This document shows, one piece after another, positions 48,490-56,936 of a stretch of DNA of 64,000 bases. The translations under genes were made by a program, and so were the position numbers. Position 1 is the stretch's first letter. Each line of letters begins with the position of its first letter. The notes under the pieces are model-generated. The model ran no database searches and was not told where the DNA came from. It worked only from the letters and a program-made list of their open reading frames with translations. This DNA comes from Salinimicrobium flavum (GTDB lineage Bacteria > Bacteroidota > Bacteroidia > Flavobacteriales > Flavobacteriaceae): the NCBI RefSeq assembly GCF_042684505.1, contig NZ_JBHULT010000006.1, forward strand, positions 930,001-994,000. The letters are read 5' to 3'.

Positions 48490-51033
48490 ATGGCGAAGAA
48501 TTTAGTGATTGTAGAGTCCCCTGCGAAAGCAAAGACCATCGAAAAGTTTTTGGGCAAAGATTACAAGGTCGCGTCCAGCTTTGGTCATATTGCAGATCTG
48601 CCCACCAAAGAACTGGGGGTAGATACCGAGGGAGATTTTACTCCTAAATATATAGTATCCAAGGATAAGAGAGATGTGGTCAAAAAGCTGAAGAGCCTGG
48701 CCAAAGATGCAGAGATGGTTTGGCTGGCCAGTGATGAGGATCGGGAAGGAGAGGCGATTGCATGGCACCTTGCTGAAGAATTACACCTGGACAAGAAAAA
48801 GACCAAACGGATCGTTTTCCACGAGATCACCAAGTCGGCCATTTTAAAAGCCATAGAAAATCCGCGTGACATTAATTACAACCTGGTGAATGCCCAACAA
48901 GCACGACGGGTACTTGATCGTCTTGTAGGTTACGAACTTTCCCCCGTGCTTTGGAGAAAAGTTAAGGGCGGTCTCTCGGCGGGAAGGGTACAGTCTGTTT
49001 CCGTTCGGCTTATTGTGGAGCGGGAGCGTGAGATCCAGAATTTCAAGCCGGAAGCTTCTTTTCGAATTGATGCTGAATTCACCAATGAACAAGGCAAGAC
49101 CTTTAAAGCGAAACTTCCTAAGAATTTTGATACCAGAACAGAAGCTGAGCAGTTCTTGTCACAGAATATTGAAGCCGAATTCAAGGTAGCCGACCTTTCT
49201 ACCAAGCCGGCTAAAAAATCACCCGCACCACCATTTACTACCTCGACCTTACAACAAGAGGCTGCCCGTAAATTATATTTTTCGGTGAGCAAGACCATGA
49301 CCATGGCTCAACGCCTGTATGAAGCGGGACATATAACTTATATGAGAACAGACAGTGTGAACCTGTCTGAGGATGCCCGTAAAGGTGCTCAAAAAGAAAT
49401 TCTGAAGGCTTACGGGGAAAAATACAGCAAAAGCAGGCAGTTTAAAGGGAAAGCTAAAGGTGCCCAGGAAGCCCACGAAGCGATTCGGCCTACCAGTTTT
49501 GCAGCTCATAGCGTAAAAGCCGATAAAGATGAACAGCGGCTTTATGAACTTATCTGGAAACGGGCGATCGCTTCCCAAATGAGTGAGGCTCAACTGGAAA
49601 GGACCAATGTAAAGATAGAGGCCAACAAGCACAAGAAACAGTTCACTGCCAATGGAGAGGTGCTCATATTTGACGGTTTTCTCAAAGTTTATCTTGAAGG
49701 AAGGGATGAGGAAGAGGAAGAATTACAGGAGCAGGAAGGAATGCTTCCGGCGCTTAGGGTGAACGAAAAGCTGGAAAACAATTACATTACGGCGACAGAG
49801 CGTTTCACCCGCCCGCCTTACAGATACACCGAGGCTTCCCTGGTAAAGAAGCTGGAAGAGCTGGGGATAGGACGACCATCTACCTACGCGCCCACGATTT
49901 CTACTATTCAAAACAGGAATTATATTGAAAAAGGTTCTGTTGATGGAACTGAGCGGGAATACCTTCAGTTTACCCTCAAAAAGAACAAACTGAGCGAGAA
50001 GAAACATACCGAAACGGTGGGAAGCGATAAAGGTAAACTTGTGCCCACTGATGTAGGGATGGTGGTAAACGATTTTCTCGTAAACCACTTCTCGACCATT
50101 TTGGATTACAACTTTACCGCCAAGGTCGAACAGGATTTCGATGATATTGCTGAAGGGAATGAGGAATGGACGAAGATGATGAAAGAGTTCTATCGTGAGT
50201 TTCACCCGCATGTAATAGATGTTGCTGAAAATGCTGAAAGGGAAGTGGGGGAACGAATTTTAGGAAAAGATCCCGAGACCGGAAAACCGGTAAGCGTGCG
50301 TCTTGGAAAATTCGGGCCTATGGTGCAAATGGGTTCTGTAGAGGACGAGGAAAAGCCGAAATTCGCCAGTCTTTCACCAGACCAGACGCTTGATTCTGTC
50401 ACCTTTGAAGAGGCTATGGAGCTTTTTAAACTTCCGAAGGAACTGGGGGAATATAAAGGAGAAAAAGTAGAAGTGAACAACGGCCGATTTGGCCCATATG
50501 TGAAATTCGGGAATAAGTATGTGTCCCTGGAAAAAGGAGAGGATCCTATTGTGGTGACTCTTGACAGGGCATTGGAACTAATTAAAGAGAAAGAAAAAGC
50601 CGATGCTCCTATTTATGAATATCAGAACCTTCCGGTACAAAAAGGAGTAGGTAGATTCGGACCCTTCCTGAAGTGGAACGACATGTTCATCAATGTCAAT
50701 AAAAAGTATGATTTTGATGATCTTTCCGCAGAAGATATTGAGGAACTTATTGAAGACAAACTTAGAAAGGAGCGGGAAAAAGTGATCCATAACTGGGAAG
50801 ATGAAGGCATACGTGTAGAAAAAGCTCGCTGGGGACGTTCCAATATCATAAAGGGAAAGACCAAGATCGAATTGCCGAAGACGGTAGATGCAACAAAGCT
50901 GAGCCTGGCTGAAGTAAAGGACATAATAGAGAAGAAGGCGCCTAAAAAGAAAGCGACAAAGAAAAAGACGGCCACCAAAAAGACGGCGGCCAAAAAAACC
51001 ACTAAAAAGACAACAGCTTCCAAAAAGAAATAA
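48490..51033 (+). CDS. topA: DNA topoisomerase I (type IA)
   Basis: TopA relaxes negative supercoils in the cytoplasm. The 847-residue protein has the TOPRIM domain start NLVIVESPAKAKTIEKFLG with acidic DEDREGEAIAWH, the catalytic Tyr284 in ITYMRTDSVNLS and the GIGRPSTYAPTI motif. The C-terminus has no tetracysteine zinc fingers; instead it has repeated topoisomerase C-terminal modules (GKFGPMVQMG, GRFGPYVKFG, GRFGPFLKWN) and a Lys/Ala/Thr-rich tail like histone H1 (about 812-847). The next gene starts three bases after the stop. Confidence 0.97.
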   Translation: MAKNLVIVESPAKAKTIEKFLGKDYKVASSFGHIADLPTKELGVDTEGDFTPKYIVSKDKRDVVKKLKSLAKDAEMVWLASDEDREGEAIAWHLAEELHLDKKKTKRIVFHEITKSAILKAIENPRDINYNLVNAQQARRVLDRLVGYELSPVLWRKVKGGLSAGRVQSVSVRLIVEREREIQNFKPEASFRIDAEFTNEQGKTFKAKLPKNFDTRTEAEQFLSQNIEAEFKVADLSTKPAKKSPAPPFTTSTLQQEAARKLYFSVSKTMTMAQRLYEAGHITYMRTDSVNLSEDARKGAQKEILKAYGEKYSKSRQFKGKAKGAQEAHEAIRPTSFAAHSVKADKDEQRLYELIWKRAIASQMSEAQLERTNVKIEANKHKKQFTANGEVLIFDGFLKVYLEGRDEEEEELQEQEGMLPALRVNEKLENNYITATERFTRPPYRYTEASLVKKLEELGIGRPSTYAPTISTIQNRNYIEKGSVDGTEREYLQFTLKKNKLSEKKHTETVGSDKGKLVPTDVGMVVNDFLVNHFSTILDYNFTAKVEQDFDDIAEGNEEWTKMMKEFYREFHPHVIDVAENAEREVGERILGKDPETGKPVSVRLGKFGPMVQMGSVEDEEKPKFASLSPDQTLDSVTFEEAMELFKLPKELGEYKGEKVEVNNGRFGPYVKFGNKYVSLEKGEDPIVVTLDRALELIKEKEKADAPIYEYQNLPVQKGVGRFGPFLKWNDMFINVNKKYDFDDLSAEDIEELIEDKLRKEREKVIHNWEDEGIRVEKARWGRSNIIKGKTKIELPKTVDATKLSLAEVKDIIEKKAPKKKATKKKTATKKTAAKKTTKKTTASKKK

Positions 51034-51036
51034 TCT

Positions 51037-52197
51037 ATGGACTTTGATTTTTTTACTCCGGTAAATGACGGGCTCATAGCTGAATTCAGATCCGGAAGAG
51101 GGCTAGGCTCCACCTTAAAGATACATGCCGAAGAAAAGGCATTCCCTGATCTCGATGATGTGAAGATCGCTCTTTTTGGAGTGAATGAGGACCGGTTGAA
51201 CGAGGATAGTAATGGCGAGCCTTTCAATTTCGACGGAATAAGGAGGTCTTTTTACAGTTTGTTTCCCGGAAACTGGCATTTAACCATGGCAGACCTTGGG
51301 GACATTACACGGGGAGAGACTGTGGAAGATACTTATTATGCTGTGCAGACCACAGTGGCAGAACTTCTGAAAAAGGGAATTATTCCTGTTATTATTGGAG
51401 GGAGTCAGGATCTGGTTTACCCTCAGTACCGTGCATATGACGGGGTGGAGCAAATGGTAAACCTGGTAAACATAGATTCCCGTTTTGATCTTGGAGATGC
51501 AGATAAAACGATAAGCAACAGGTCTTATGTAGGGAAGATCGTGGTAACCAAGCCTTATAATCTTTTTAATTATTCCAATCTGGGATACCAGACCTATTTT
51601 AATTCCCAGGACGAGATAGAACTAATGGACAGGCTTTTTTTTGATGCTTACCGGTTAGGGGAAGTAACTTCAGAGATAAGTATGGTGGAGCCGGTAATGA
51701 GGGATGCCAGTCTGGTTACTGTTGATATGGGTGCAGTGAGTGCAGGGGCCCTTGGCAACTACAGGATGCCCTCACCCAACGGTTTTGACGGGAAAGAGAT
51801 TTGCGCACTAGCCCGTTATGCGGGAATTAGTGATAAAGTGACTTCCTTTGGGGTGTACGAAATAAATTCTGATCTTAATTTTTCTTCCTGTAATATGTTG
51901 ATCGCCCAGATCATCTGGTATTTTGTGGAAGGGGTGAATTTTAGAAAGAATGAAAATACTATTTCGGCAAAAAAGGAGTTTATAAAATATCAGGTACCGG
52001 TTGATGATGAGATCCTGATCTTTTATAAGAGCCCGGTTAGCAGTCGTTGGTGGATAGAGATCCCATTTATTACTAACAGTAATAATAAATTAAGAAGGCA
52101 TACGTTATTACCTTGCACTGAGGGTGATTATAAAGATGCCTGCGATCAGGTAATTCCTGAGAGATGGTATAAAACCAAACGAAAAAACGAAATTTAA
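51037..52197 (+). CDS. Arginase/agmatinase-family protein with degenerate metal site
   Basis: The 386-residue protein has the ureohydrolase fold pattern. The three metal motifs are recognisable but altered: GGSQD (121-125) for GGxHD, DSRFD (147-151) for DAHxD, and VDMGAVSAG (229-237) for FDxDxxDP. This replaces three of six usual manganese ligands (His to Gln124, His to Arg149, Asp to Gly232). Such proteins are often labelled formimidoylglutamase, but this one is probably not a working ureohydrolase. There are no histidine-degradation genes nearby; it lies three bases after topA and about 110 bases before gldK. Confidence 0.82.
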   Translation: MDFDFFTPVNDGLIAEFRSGRGLGSTLKIHAEEKAFPDLDDVKIALFGVNEDRLNEDSNGEPFNFDGIRRSFYSLFPGNWHLTMADLGDITRGETVEDTYYAVQTTVAELLKKGIIPVIIGGSQDLVYPQYRAYDGVEQMVNLVNIDSRFDLGDADKTISNRSYVGKIVVTKPYNLFNYSNLGYQTYFNSQDEIELMDRLFFDAYRLGEVTSEISMVEPVMRDASLVTVDMGAVSAGALGNYRMPSPNGFDGKEICALARYAGISDKVTSFGVYEINSDLNFSSCNMLIAQIIWYFVEGVNFRKNENTISAKKEFIKYQVPVDDEILIFYKSPVSSRWWIEIPFITNSNNKLRRHTLLPCTEGDYKDACDQVIPERWYKTKRKNEI

Positions 52198-52292
52198 CTA
52201 TATTTAAACATCTGTAGCAGGCCGATTTTGCCTAAATAATTGTTTATTAGAAAATAAATAAATAGGTTTACTGCCTTCAAGCTATTATGTCC

Positions 52293-52300
52293 TAACTTTG
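52293..52300 (+). promoter_or_regulatory. -7 element abutting gldK
   Basis: TAACTTTG matches TAnnTTTG and ends only nine bases before the gldK ATG (52310). The -33 position has TTTA rather than TTTG. Transcription from here would give a leader of only a few bases. Confidence 0.5.
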
Positions 52301-52309
52301 AGAGATATT

Positions 52310-53665
52310 ATGAGGAAACTTTTTTCACTTATTGCTGTAATTTCTATTCTGGCCTCGTGTGGCCGGGGTGATCAGGGGCAATTGGTAGGTGTGCAGGGTA
52401 AAAAATGGCATCCGGAGAAACCATTGGGGATGACATTGGTTCCCGGCGGTTCTTTCATTATGGGGAAATCTGATGACGATATGGCGGCCTTGAACAATGC
52501 GCCTCCAAAAACGGTAACCGTGGGTTCCTTCTATATGGACGAAACCGAGATCACGAATGCAGAATACCGGCAGTTTGTGGAATGGGTAAAAGATTCTGTT
52601 ACCCGGATGAAGCTGGCCATTTTCGCTGAAGAGATCGGGGAAACCCCCGGCACCGGTGGGATTGGCGACTATGCATTTGCCGATACAGATGAGGCAGACA
52701 TGACCCCTTACGAGCAGTATATGTATAATAACTATTACAGTATGGGCGGTTATGAAGGAAGAAAGATAAATAAAGATATAGACCTTATTTGGGATACCCG
52801 TGATTACCCTGATGAATATTACGCAGAGATCATGGACACCCTTTATATACCTATTGAAGAGGCCTATAACGGTCAGCGTTCTTTTGATGTGAACCATTTG
52901 AAGTTCCGTTATACCTGGATGGATGTGGGAGAGGCGGCCAGATCAGAACCGGGACGCCGAGCCGATTTCATTAAGACTGAAGAAATTAAAATATACCCAG
53001 ATACTACTGTCTGGATCAAGGATTTTAACTACTCCTATAACGAGCCAATGCATAACGATTACTTCTGGCATGACGCTTATGGTGATTATCCTGTAGTTGG
53101 TGTTAACTGGAAACAGGCCCGTGCTTTTGCCCAGTGGCGTACACTGTATCACAATGCTTACCGCAAGGAAAGAGGGAAGCATAACGTAAACTCTTATAGA
53201 CTGCCTACAGAGGCAGAATGGGAGTATGCTGCCCGTGGAGGATTGGAGTCTGCCTCCTATCCATGGGGTGGGCCATACACCAAAAATGACAGGGGTTGTT
53301 TTATGGCTAACTTTAAGCCATTGAGAGGGGATTATGCAGCAGATCAGGCTCTTTATACCGTAGAGGCTCAATCTTATGAGCCTAATGATTACGGACTTTA
53401 CAACATGGCAGGAAACGTAGCTGAATGGGTGTTCTCATCCTATGATCCTGCTTCCTATGAGTATTCTTCATCCATGAACCCTTCGGTGAATGATGAGGAG
53501 AATATGAAAAAAGTAGTGCGCGGCGGTTCCTGGAAAGATGTGGCTTACTTCCTGCAGGTAAGTTCAAGGGATTATGAATATGCCGACACTGCGAGAAGTT
53601 ATATTGGTTTCAGAACTGTACAGGATTACCTTGGTACAGATGTAACTCTTAACCAGAGACGATAA
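52310..53665 (+). CDS. gldK: Gliding/T9SS lipoprotein GldK
   Basis: GldK (PorK) is the outer-membrane lipoprotein that with GldN forms the large periplasmic ring of the type IX secretion system. The 451-residue protein has a lipoprotein signal with Cys17 (ISILASCG) and a sulfatase-modifying-factor/FGE-like domain (about 40-440; LPTEAEWEYAARGG, NMAGNVAEWVFSS, VVRGGSW). The FGE catalytic cysteines near the C-terminus are absent (YIGFRTVQ), as expected for GldK. The ATG at 52310 is chosen; a TTG at 52298 lies inside the -7 element. gldL, gldM and gldN follow. Confidence 0.96.
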   Translation: MRKLFSLIAVISILASCGRGDQGQLVGVQGKKWHPEKPLGMTLVPGGSFIMGKSDDDMAALNNAPPKTVTVGSFYMDETEITNAEYRQFVEWVKDSVTRMKLAIFAEEIGETPGTGGIGDYAFADTDEADMTPYEQYMYNNYYSMGGYEGRKINKDIDLIWDTRDYPDEYYAEIMDTLYIPIEEAYNGQRSFDVNHLKFRYTWMDVGEAARSEPGRRADFIKTEEIKIYPDTTVWIKDFNYSYNEPMHNDYFWHDAYGDYPVVGVNWKQARAFAQWRTLYHNAYRKERGKHNVNSYRLPTEAEWEYAARGGLESASYPWGGPYTKNDRGCFMANFKPLRGDYAADQALYTVEAQSYEPNDYGLYNMAGNVAEWVFSSYDPASYEYSSSMNPSVNDEENMKKVVRGGSWKDVAYFLQVSSRDYEYADTARSYIGFRTVQDYLGTDVTLNQRR

Positions 53666-53725
53666 AAACCCCCTATTTTCACAACAACCAATTAAAAAAG
53701 AACAGAACCTAAATTTTTATTTATT

Positions 53726-54370
53726 ATGGCACAAACAAAGTCAAGTAAGAAGTTAATGAACATGGTGTATGGGTTAGGTGCATCCGTAGTAATTCTCGGT
53801 GCACTTTTTAAGATCATGCACTGGCCATTCGGAAACATGATGTTGATTATAGGTTTAATTGTAGAGGCGATCGTATTTGCCGTATCTGCCTTTGAGCCTG
53901 TAGATGATGATCTCGACTGGTCGCTGGTATATCCTGAACTTGCCGGTGGTGAAATTTCTGCGAGGAACGGCGGAGTAGTGGTTAGCAACGAAGATACAGA
54001 CGGAATGTTATCTAAAAAACTGGATGAGATCCTTCGTGAAGCAAAGATCGATTCTAACCTTATGAGCAGTCTTGGTGAAAGCATCAGGAACTTTGAAGGT
54101 GCCGCAAAAAGTATTACCCCAACTGTTGACGCCATGGTTTCACAAAAGAAATACAGTGAAGAGATGAGTCTTGCTGCCAATCAAATGGAGTCCCTTAACA
54201 GCATTTATAAAGTTCAGGTTGAATCTGCTGCAAGACAGGCAGAGATCAACGAAGCAGTGGCAGATAATGCCGGAAGACTTAATGAGCAAATGGAATCCCT
54301 TGCTTCCAACCTTTCTTCGTTGAACGGGGTTTATGGTGGAATGTTATCAGCAATGCACGTTAAAGCCTAA
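53726..54370 (+). CDS. gldL: T9SS inner-membrane motor protein GldL
   Basis: GldL (PorL) and GldM form the proton-driven rotary motor of T9SS and gliding. The 214-residue protein has two N-terminal membrane helices (about 12-31 and 35-54), with a lysine and a histidine in the first-loop segment LFKIMHWPFG and a glutamate in helix 2 (GLIVEAIVFAV), followed by a cytoplasmic helical domain. The gene is 60 bases after gldK and 53 before gldM. Confidence 0.96.
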   Translation: MAQTKSSKKLMNMVYGLGASVVILGALFKIMHWPFGNMMLIIGLIVEAIVFAVSAFEPVDDDLDWSLVYPELAGGEISARNGGVVVSNEDTDGMLSKKLDEILREAKIDSNLMSSLGESIRNFEGAAKSITPTVDAMVSQKKYSEEMSLAANQMESLNSIYKVQVESAARQAEINEAVADNAGRLNEQMESLASNLSSLNGVYGGMLSAMHVKA

Positions 54371-54423
54371 TTGGTTTAAAATATAAACTGAATAGTATTA
54401 AAAACATTAAACTAAATTAGAGA

Positions 54424-55962
54424 ATGGCTGGCGGAAAACAATCACCAAGACAAAAGATGATTAACCTGATGTACCTGGTTTTCATCGCAATGATGGCTTT
54501 AAATATGTCTAAGGAAGTTCTTACTGCCTTTGGTATGATCAATGAAAAACTTGCTGACTCCAATGCTTCTGTTTCTGAACGTAACGAAGCTGCGATGGCG
54601 GGATTGGCTGCCAAAGCTGATGAGCAACCTGCAAAATATGTGCCCCTAAAAGAAAAGGCTGAACAAATACACGACCTTACAATACAGTTCACCTCCTATA
54701 TCGAGGAACAAAAACAACTGGCTTTGGAGGATGTAGGAGATGCTACAGACTATGAAACCATGGATCAATCTGCAAAGCTTGATGAGCTATTTTTTTCAAG
54801 TGGGAAACCAAGCGCCGCAGGGCGTGAATTCCTGAATGCTATTGAAACCTACCGTGAAGGTGTGGCCGGGATCATTGAAGAAGATTTCCCTGCAATAGCC
54901 GCAGAGATCAGAAGAGAATTCAGTACCGAACCTGTTGAAGACAGGGAAGGAGTGGATAAGCCGTGGCTGGAGTACAATTTCCAGGGATTCCCTTTGATCG
55001 CTTCGGTAACTAAGTTTACCCAAATGCAGGGTGACGCCAAATCTGCAGAGAACGATATTCTTTCTGCAATGCTTTCTGGTCAATTACAAAGTGAAGTATC
55101 GCTTACTAATTATGAGGCCCTTGTTATTCCTGATAAAACTGCATTTTTTAGTGGTGAGAATTTCACCGGAACTGTAGTTTTGGGAAGGGTAGATAAGACG
55201 CTCCAGTTCGATAAGGTAGTGATCAATGGAAAAGAAGTTAGCAGTACACAAGCCGGACAGGTGAAGCTCGAATTCCCTGCTGGTAATGTAGGTGAGAATG
55301 AAATTAAAGGTCAACTTCAGTTTAGAGAAGGAGATTCCATCGTAACTATTGATGTTAACAAGAGTTATAGTGTAATTCCTCGTCCAAATTCAGCAGTGAT
55401 CTCTGCAGACAAAATGAATGTGGTATATCGTGGAGTAGCTAACCCTATGACGATTTCCATCCCGGGGGTTGGTAATGTATCGGCCAACGCACCAGGGCTA
55501 AGACCTGCAGGTGGAGCCGGTAATTATCTCATGGATGTTACCACACTTCAGGCTCGTGAGGTAACCATTAATGTAAGTGGAGAACTTCCCGGAGGAGACA
55601 AAGTGTCTGACAGCAAAACCTTCAGGGTAAAAGATATTCCAAGACCGGTAGGAACGGTAAGAGGGGAAGACGGTACTGTGAGAATGCAGCGTAATACCCT
55701 TGAGATCGCTACCATAGGTGCATCTTTGCCTGATTTTGATTTTGATCTTAACCTTAGGGTTACCGGCTTTAAAATTAAAGTTCCGGGACAACCTACGGTG
55801 CAGGTTAGAGGGCAGCAACTGGATGAGCGGGCTAAAGGCGCACTAAGACGTGCAGGTAGAGGTGAAATGATCCAGATCTTTGATGTGGAAGCCCAACTTG
55901 CCAATAACTCAAGTTATAAGCTTAAGCAGGTTTCTCCGGTATTTGTGGAGTTAACGAACTAA
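54424..55962 (+). CDS. gldM: T9SS motor stator/rotor shaft protein GldM
   Basis: GldM (PorM) crosses the periplasm from the GldL motor to the GldKN ring. The 512-residue protein has one N-terminal helix (about 11-33; MINLMYLVFIAMMALNMSKEV) and a long periplasmic part made of four domains, beginning with a helical bundle (about 40-220) and continuing with Ig-like beta domains (about 225-512). Length and order match GldM of F. johnsoniae. gldN follows after 13 bases. Confidence 0.97.
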   Translation: MAGGKQSPRQKMINLMYLVFIAMMALNMSKEVLTAFGMINEKLADSNASVSERNEAAMAGLAAKADEQPAKYVPLKEKAEQIHDLTIQFTSYIEEQKQLALEDVGDATDYETMDQSAKLDELFFSSGKPSAAGREFLNAIETYREGVAGIIEEDFPAIAAEIRREFSTEPVEDREGVDKPWLEYNFQGFPLIASVTKFTQMQGDAKSAENDILSAMLSGQLQSEVSLTNYEALVIPDKTAFFSGENFTGTVVLGRVDKTLQFDKVVINGKEVSSTQAGQVKLEFPAGNVGENEIKGQLQFREGDSIVTIDVNKSYSVIPRPNSAVISADKMNVVYRGVANPMTISIPGVGNVSANAPGLRPAGGAGNYLMDVTTLQAREVTINVSGELPGGDKVSDSKTFRVKDIPRPVGTVRGEDGTVRMQRNTLEIATIGASLPDFDFDLNLRVTGFKIKVPGQPTVQVRGQQLDERAKGALRRAGRGEMIQIFDVEAQLANNSSYKLKQVSPVFVELTN

Positions 55963-55975
55963 AATAAAAAGAACT

Positions 55976-56866
55976 ATGAACTGGAACCGATTTATTGTTG
56001 GAATGTGCGGTTTGCTATTTTCGGTGACAGCTTTTGGCCAGAATAATATTTTGAACGCCAAGAGCCCCGATGATATAGGCGCACCAACGGTGGTGGAGCA
56101 GAAGTATGGAAAAGACAAACCATTGGAGTATGGTTACGTCGATGACAGGGATGTGCTTTGGGCAAAGACTACCTGGGAAGTGATAGATCTGGATGAAAGA
56201 GTGAATTTTCCTCTTTATTATCCAATTGACACCAACCAGATAGGAAGTTCAAGACGTTCCCTTTATGATGTCCTAATCGCCAACATTAAGAACGGGAAGA
56301 TCCAGAACATCTATGCAGATTCTTACTTTAATGATAAACGAACCCTTAAGGATATTTCTGCAGCACTTTCAAAAGTGGATACTACAGACCTTGGGATCGA
56401 GCAGTACAATGCCGGGGAACAGATAGATCAACAGTATATCAGCAGAAGGGATATCTCCTCTGCAGATATTGCAGCATATCATGTACGCGGTTACTGGTAT
56501 TTTGACAAGCGCCAGGCCGAATTAAAGTACAGGCTGCTTGGAATAGCTCCTGTTGCACCCGATGTTAACTTTATTGACGAAGGTGAACCGCAGCTGGTTG
56601 AATTGTTCTGGGTTTGGTTCCCTTCTGCAAGGGAAGTACTGAATGATGCCTATGCCTTCAACCCCGATAATACCTCCCAGAATTTCTCTTTTGATCACCT
56701 GCTGAATGCGAGGCGTTTCAATGCGACCATTTATGCAGAAGATAACGTGCAGGGTGATAGGCGTGTTGATGAATACATAAGTAACAATGCCTTTATGCAG
56801 TTGCTGGAATCAGAACGAATTAAAGAACAGATACGGGATTTTGAACAAGATATGTGGAATTATTAA
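55976..56866 (+). CDS. gldN: Gliding/T9SS protein GldN
   Basis: GldN (PorN) is the periplasmic partner of GldK. The 296-residue protein has a signal peptide (about 1-21) and family motifs WEVIDLDERVNFPLYYP, RRSLYDVL and ELFWVWFPSAREVLND. It is the last gene of gldKLMN, closed by a strong terminator. F. johnsoniae has a second copy (gldO) next to gldN; there is none here. Confidence 0.96.
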   Translation: MNWNRFIVGMCGLLFSVTAFGQNNILNAKSPDDIGAPTVVEQKYGKDKPLEYGYVDDRDVLWAKTTWEVIDLDERVNFPLYYPIDTNQIGSSRRSLYDVLIANIKNGKIQNIYADSYFNDKRTLKDISAALSKVDTTDLGIEQYNAGEQIDQQYISRRDISSADIAAYHVRGYWYFDKRQAELKYRLLGIAPVAPDVNFIDEGEPQLVELFWVWFPSAREVLNDAYAFNPDNTSQNFSFDHLLNARRFNATIYAEDNVQGDRRVDEYISNNAFMQLLESERIKEQIRDFEQDMWNY

Positions 56867-56886
56867 ACATTGTTCTGTCTAATATT

Positions 56887-56919
56887 AAAAAGCGCCTTTC
56901 TCACCGAAAGGCGCTTTTT
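56887..56919 (+). terminator. Terminator of the gldKLMN operon
   Basis: A 14-bp near-perfect stem (AAAAAGCGCCTTTC / GAAAGGCGCTTTTT) with a five-base loop. Its T-run merges with the next -7 element. Confidence 0.88.
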
Positions 56920-56924
56920 CTTTT

Positions 56925-56932
56925 TAAATTTG
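56925..56932 (+). promoter_or_regulatory. -7 element touching the FAD oxidoreductase start
   Basis: TAAATTTG matches TAnnTTTG and ends four bases before the ATG at 56937, so a transcript from here would be leaderless. The -33 region would overlap the terminator stem. Confidence 0.45.
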
Positions 56933-56936
56933 CACC

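Noticed and set aside
52298..52309. TTG start four codons upstream for gldK
   Set aside because: It falls in the -7 promoter box; the ATG at 52310 gives a standard lipoprotein signal.
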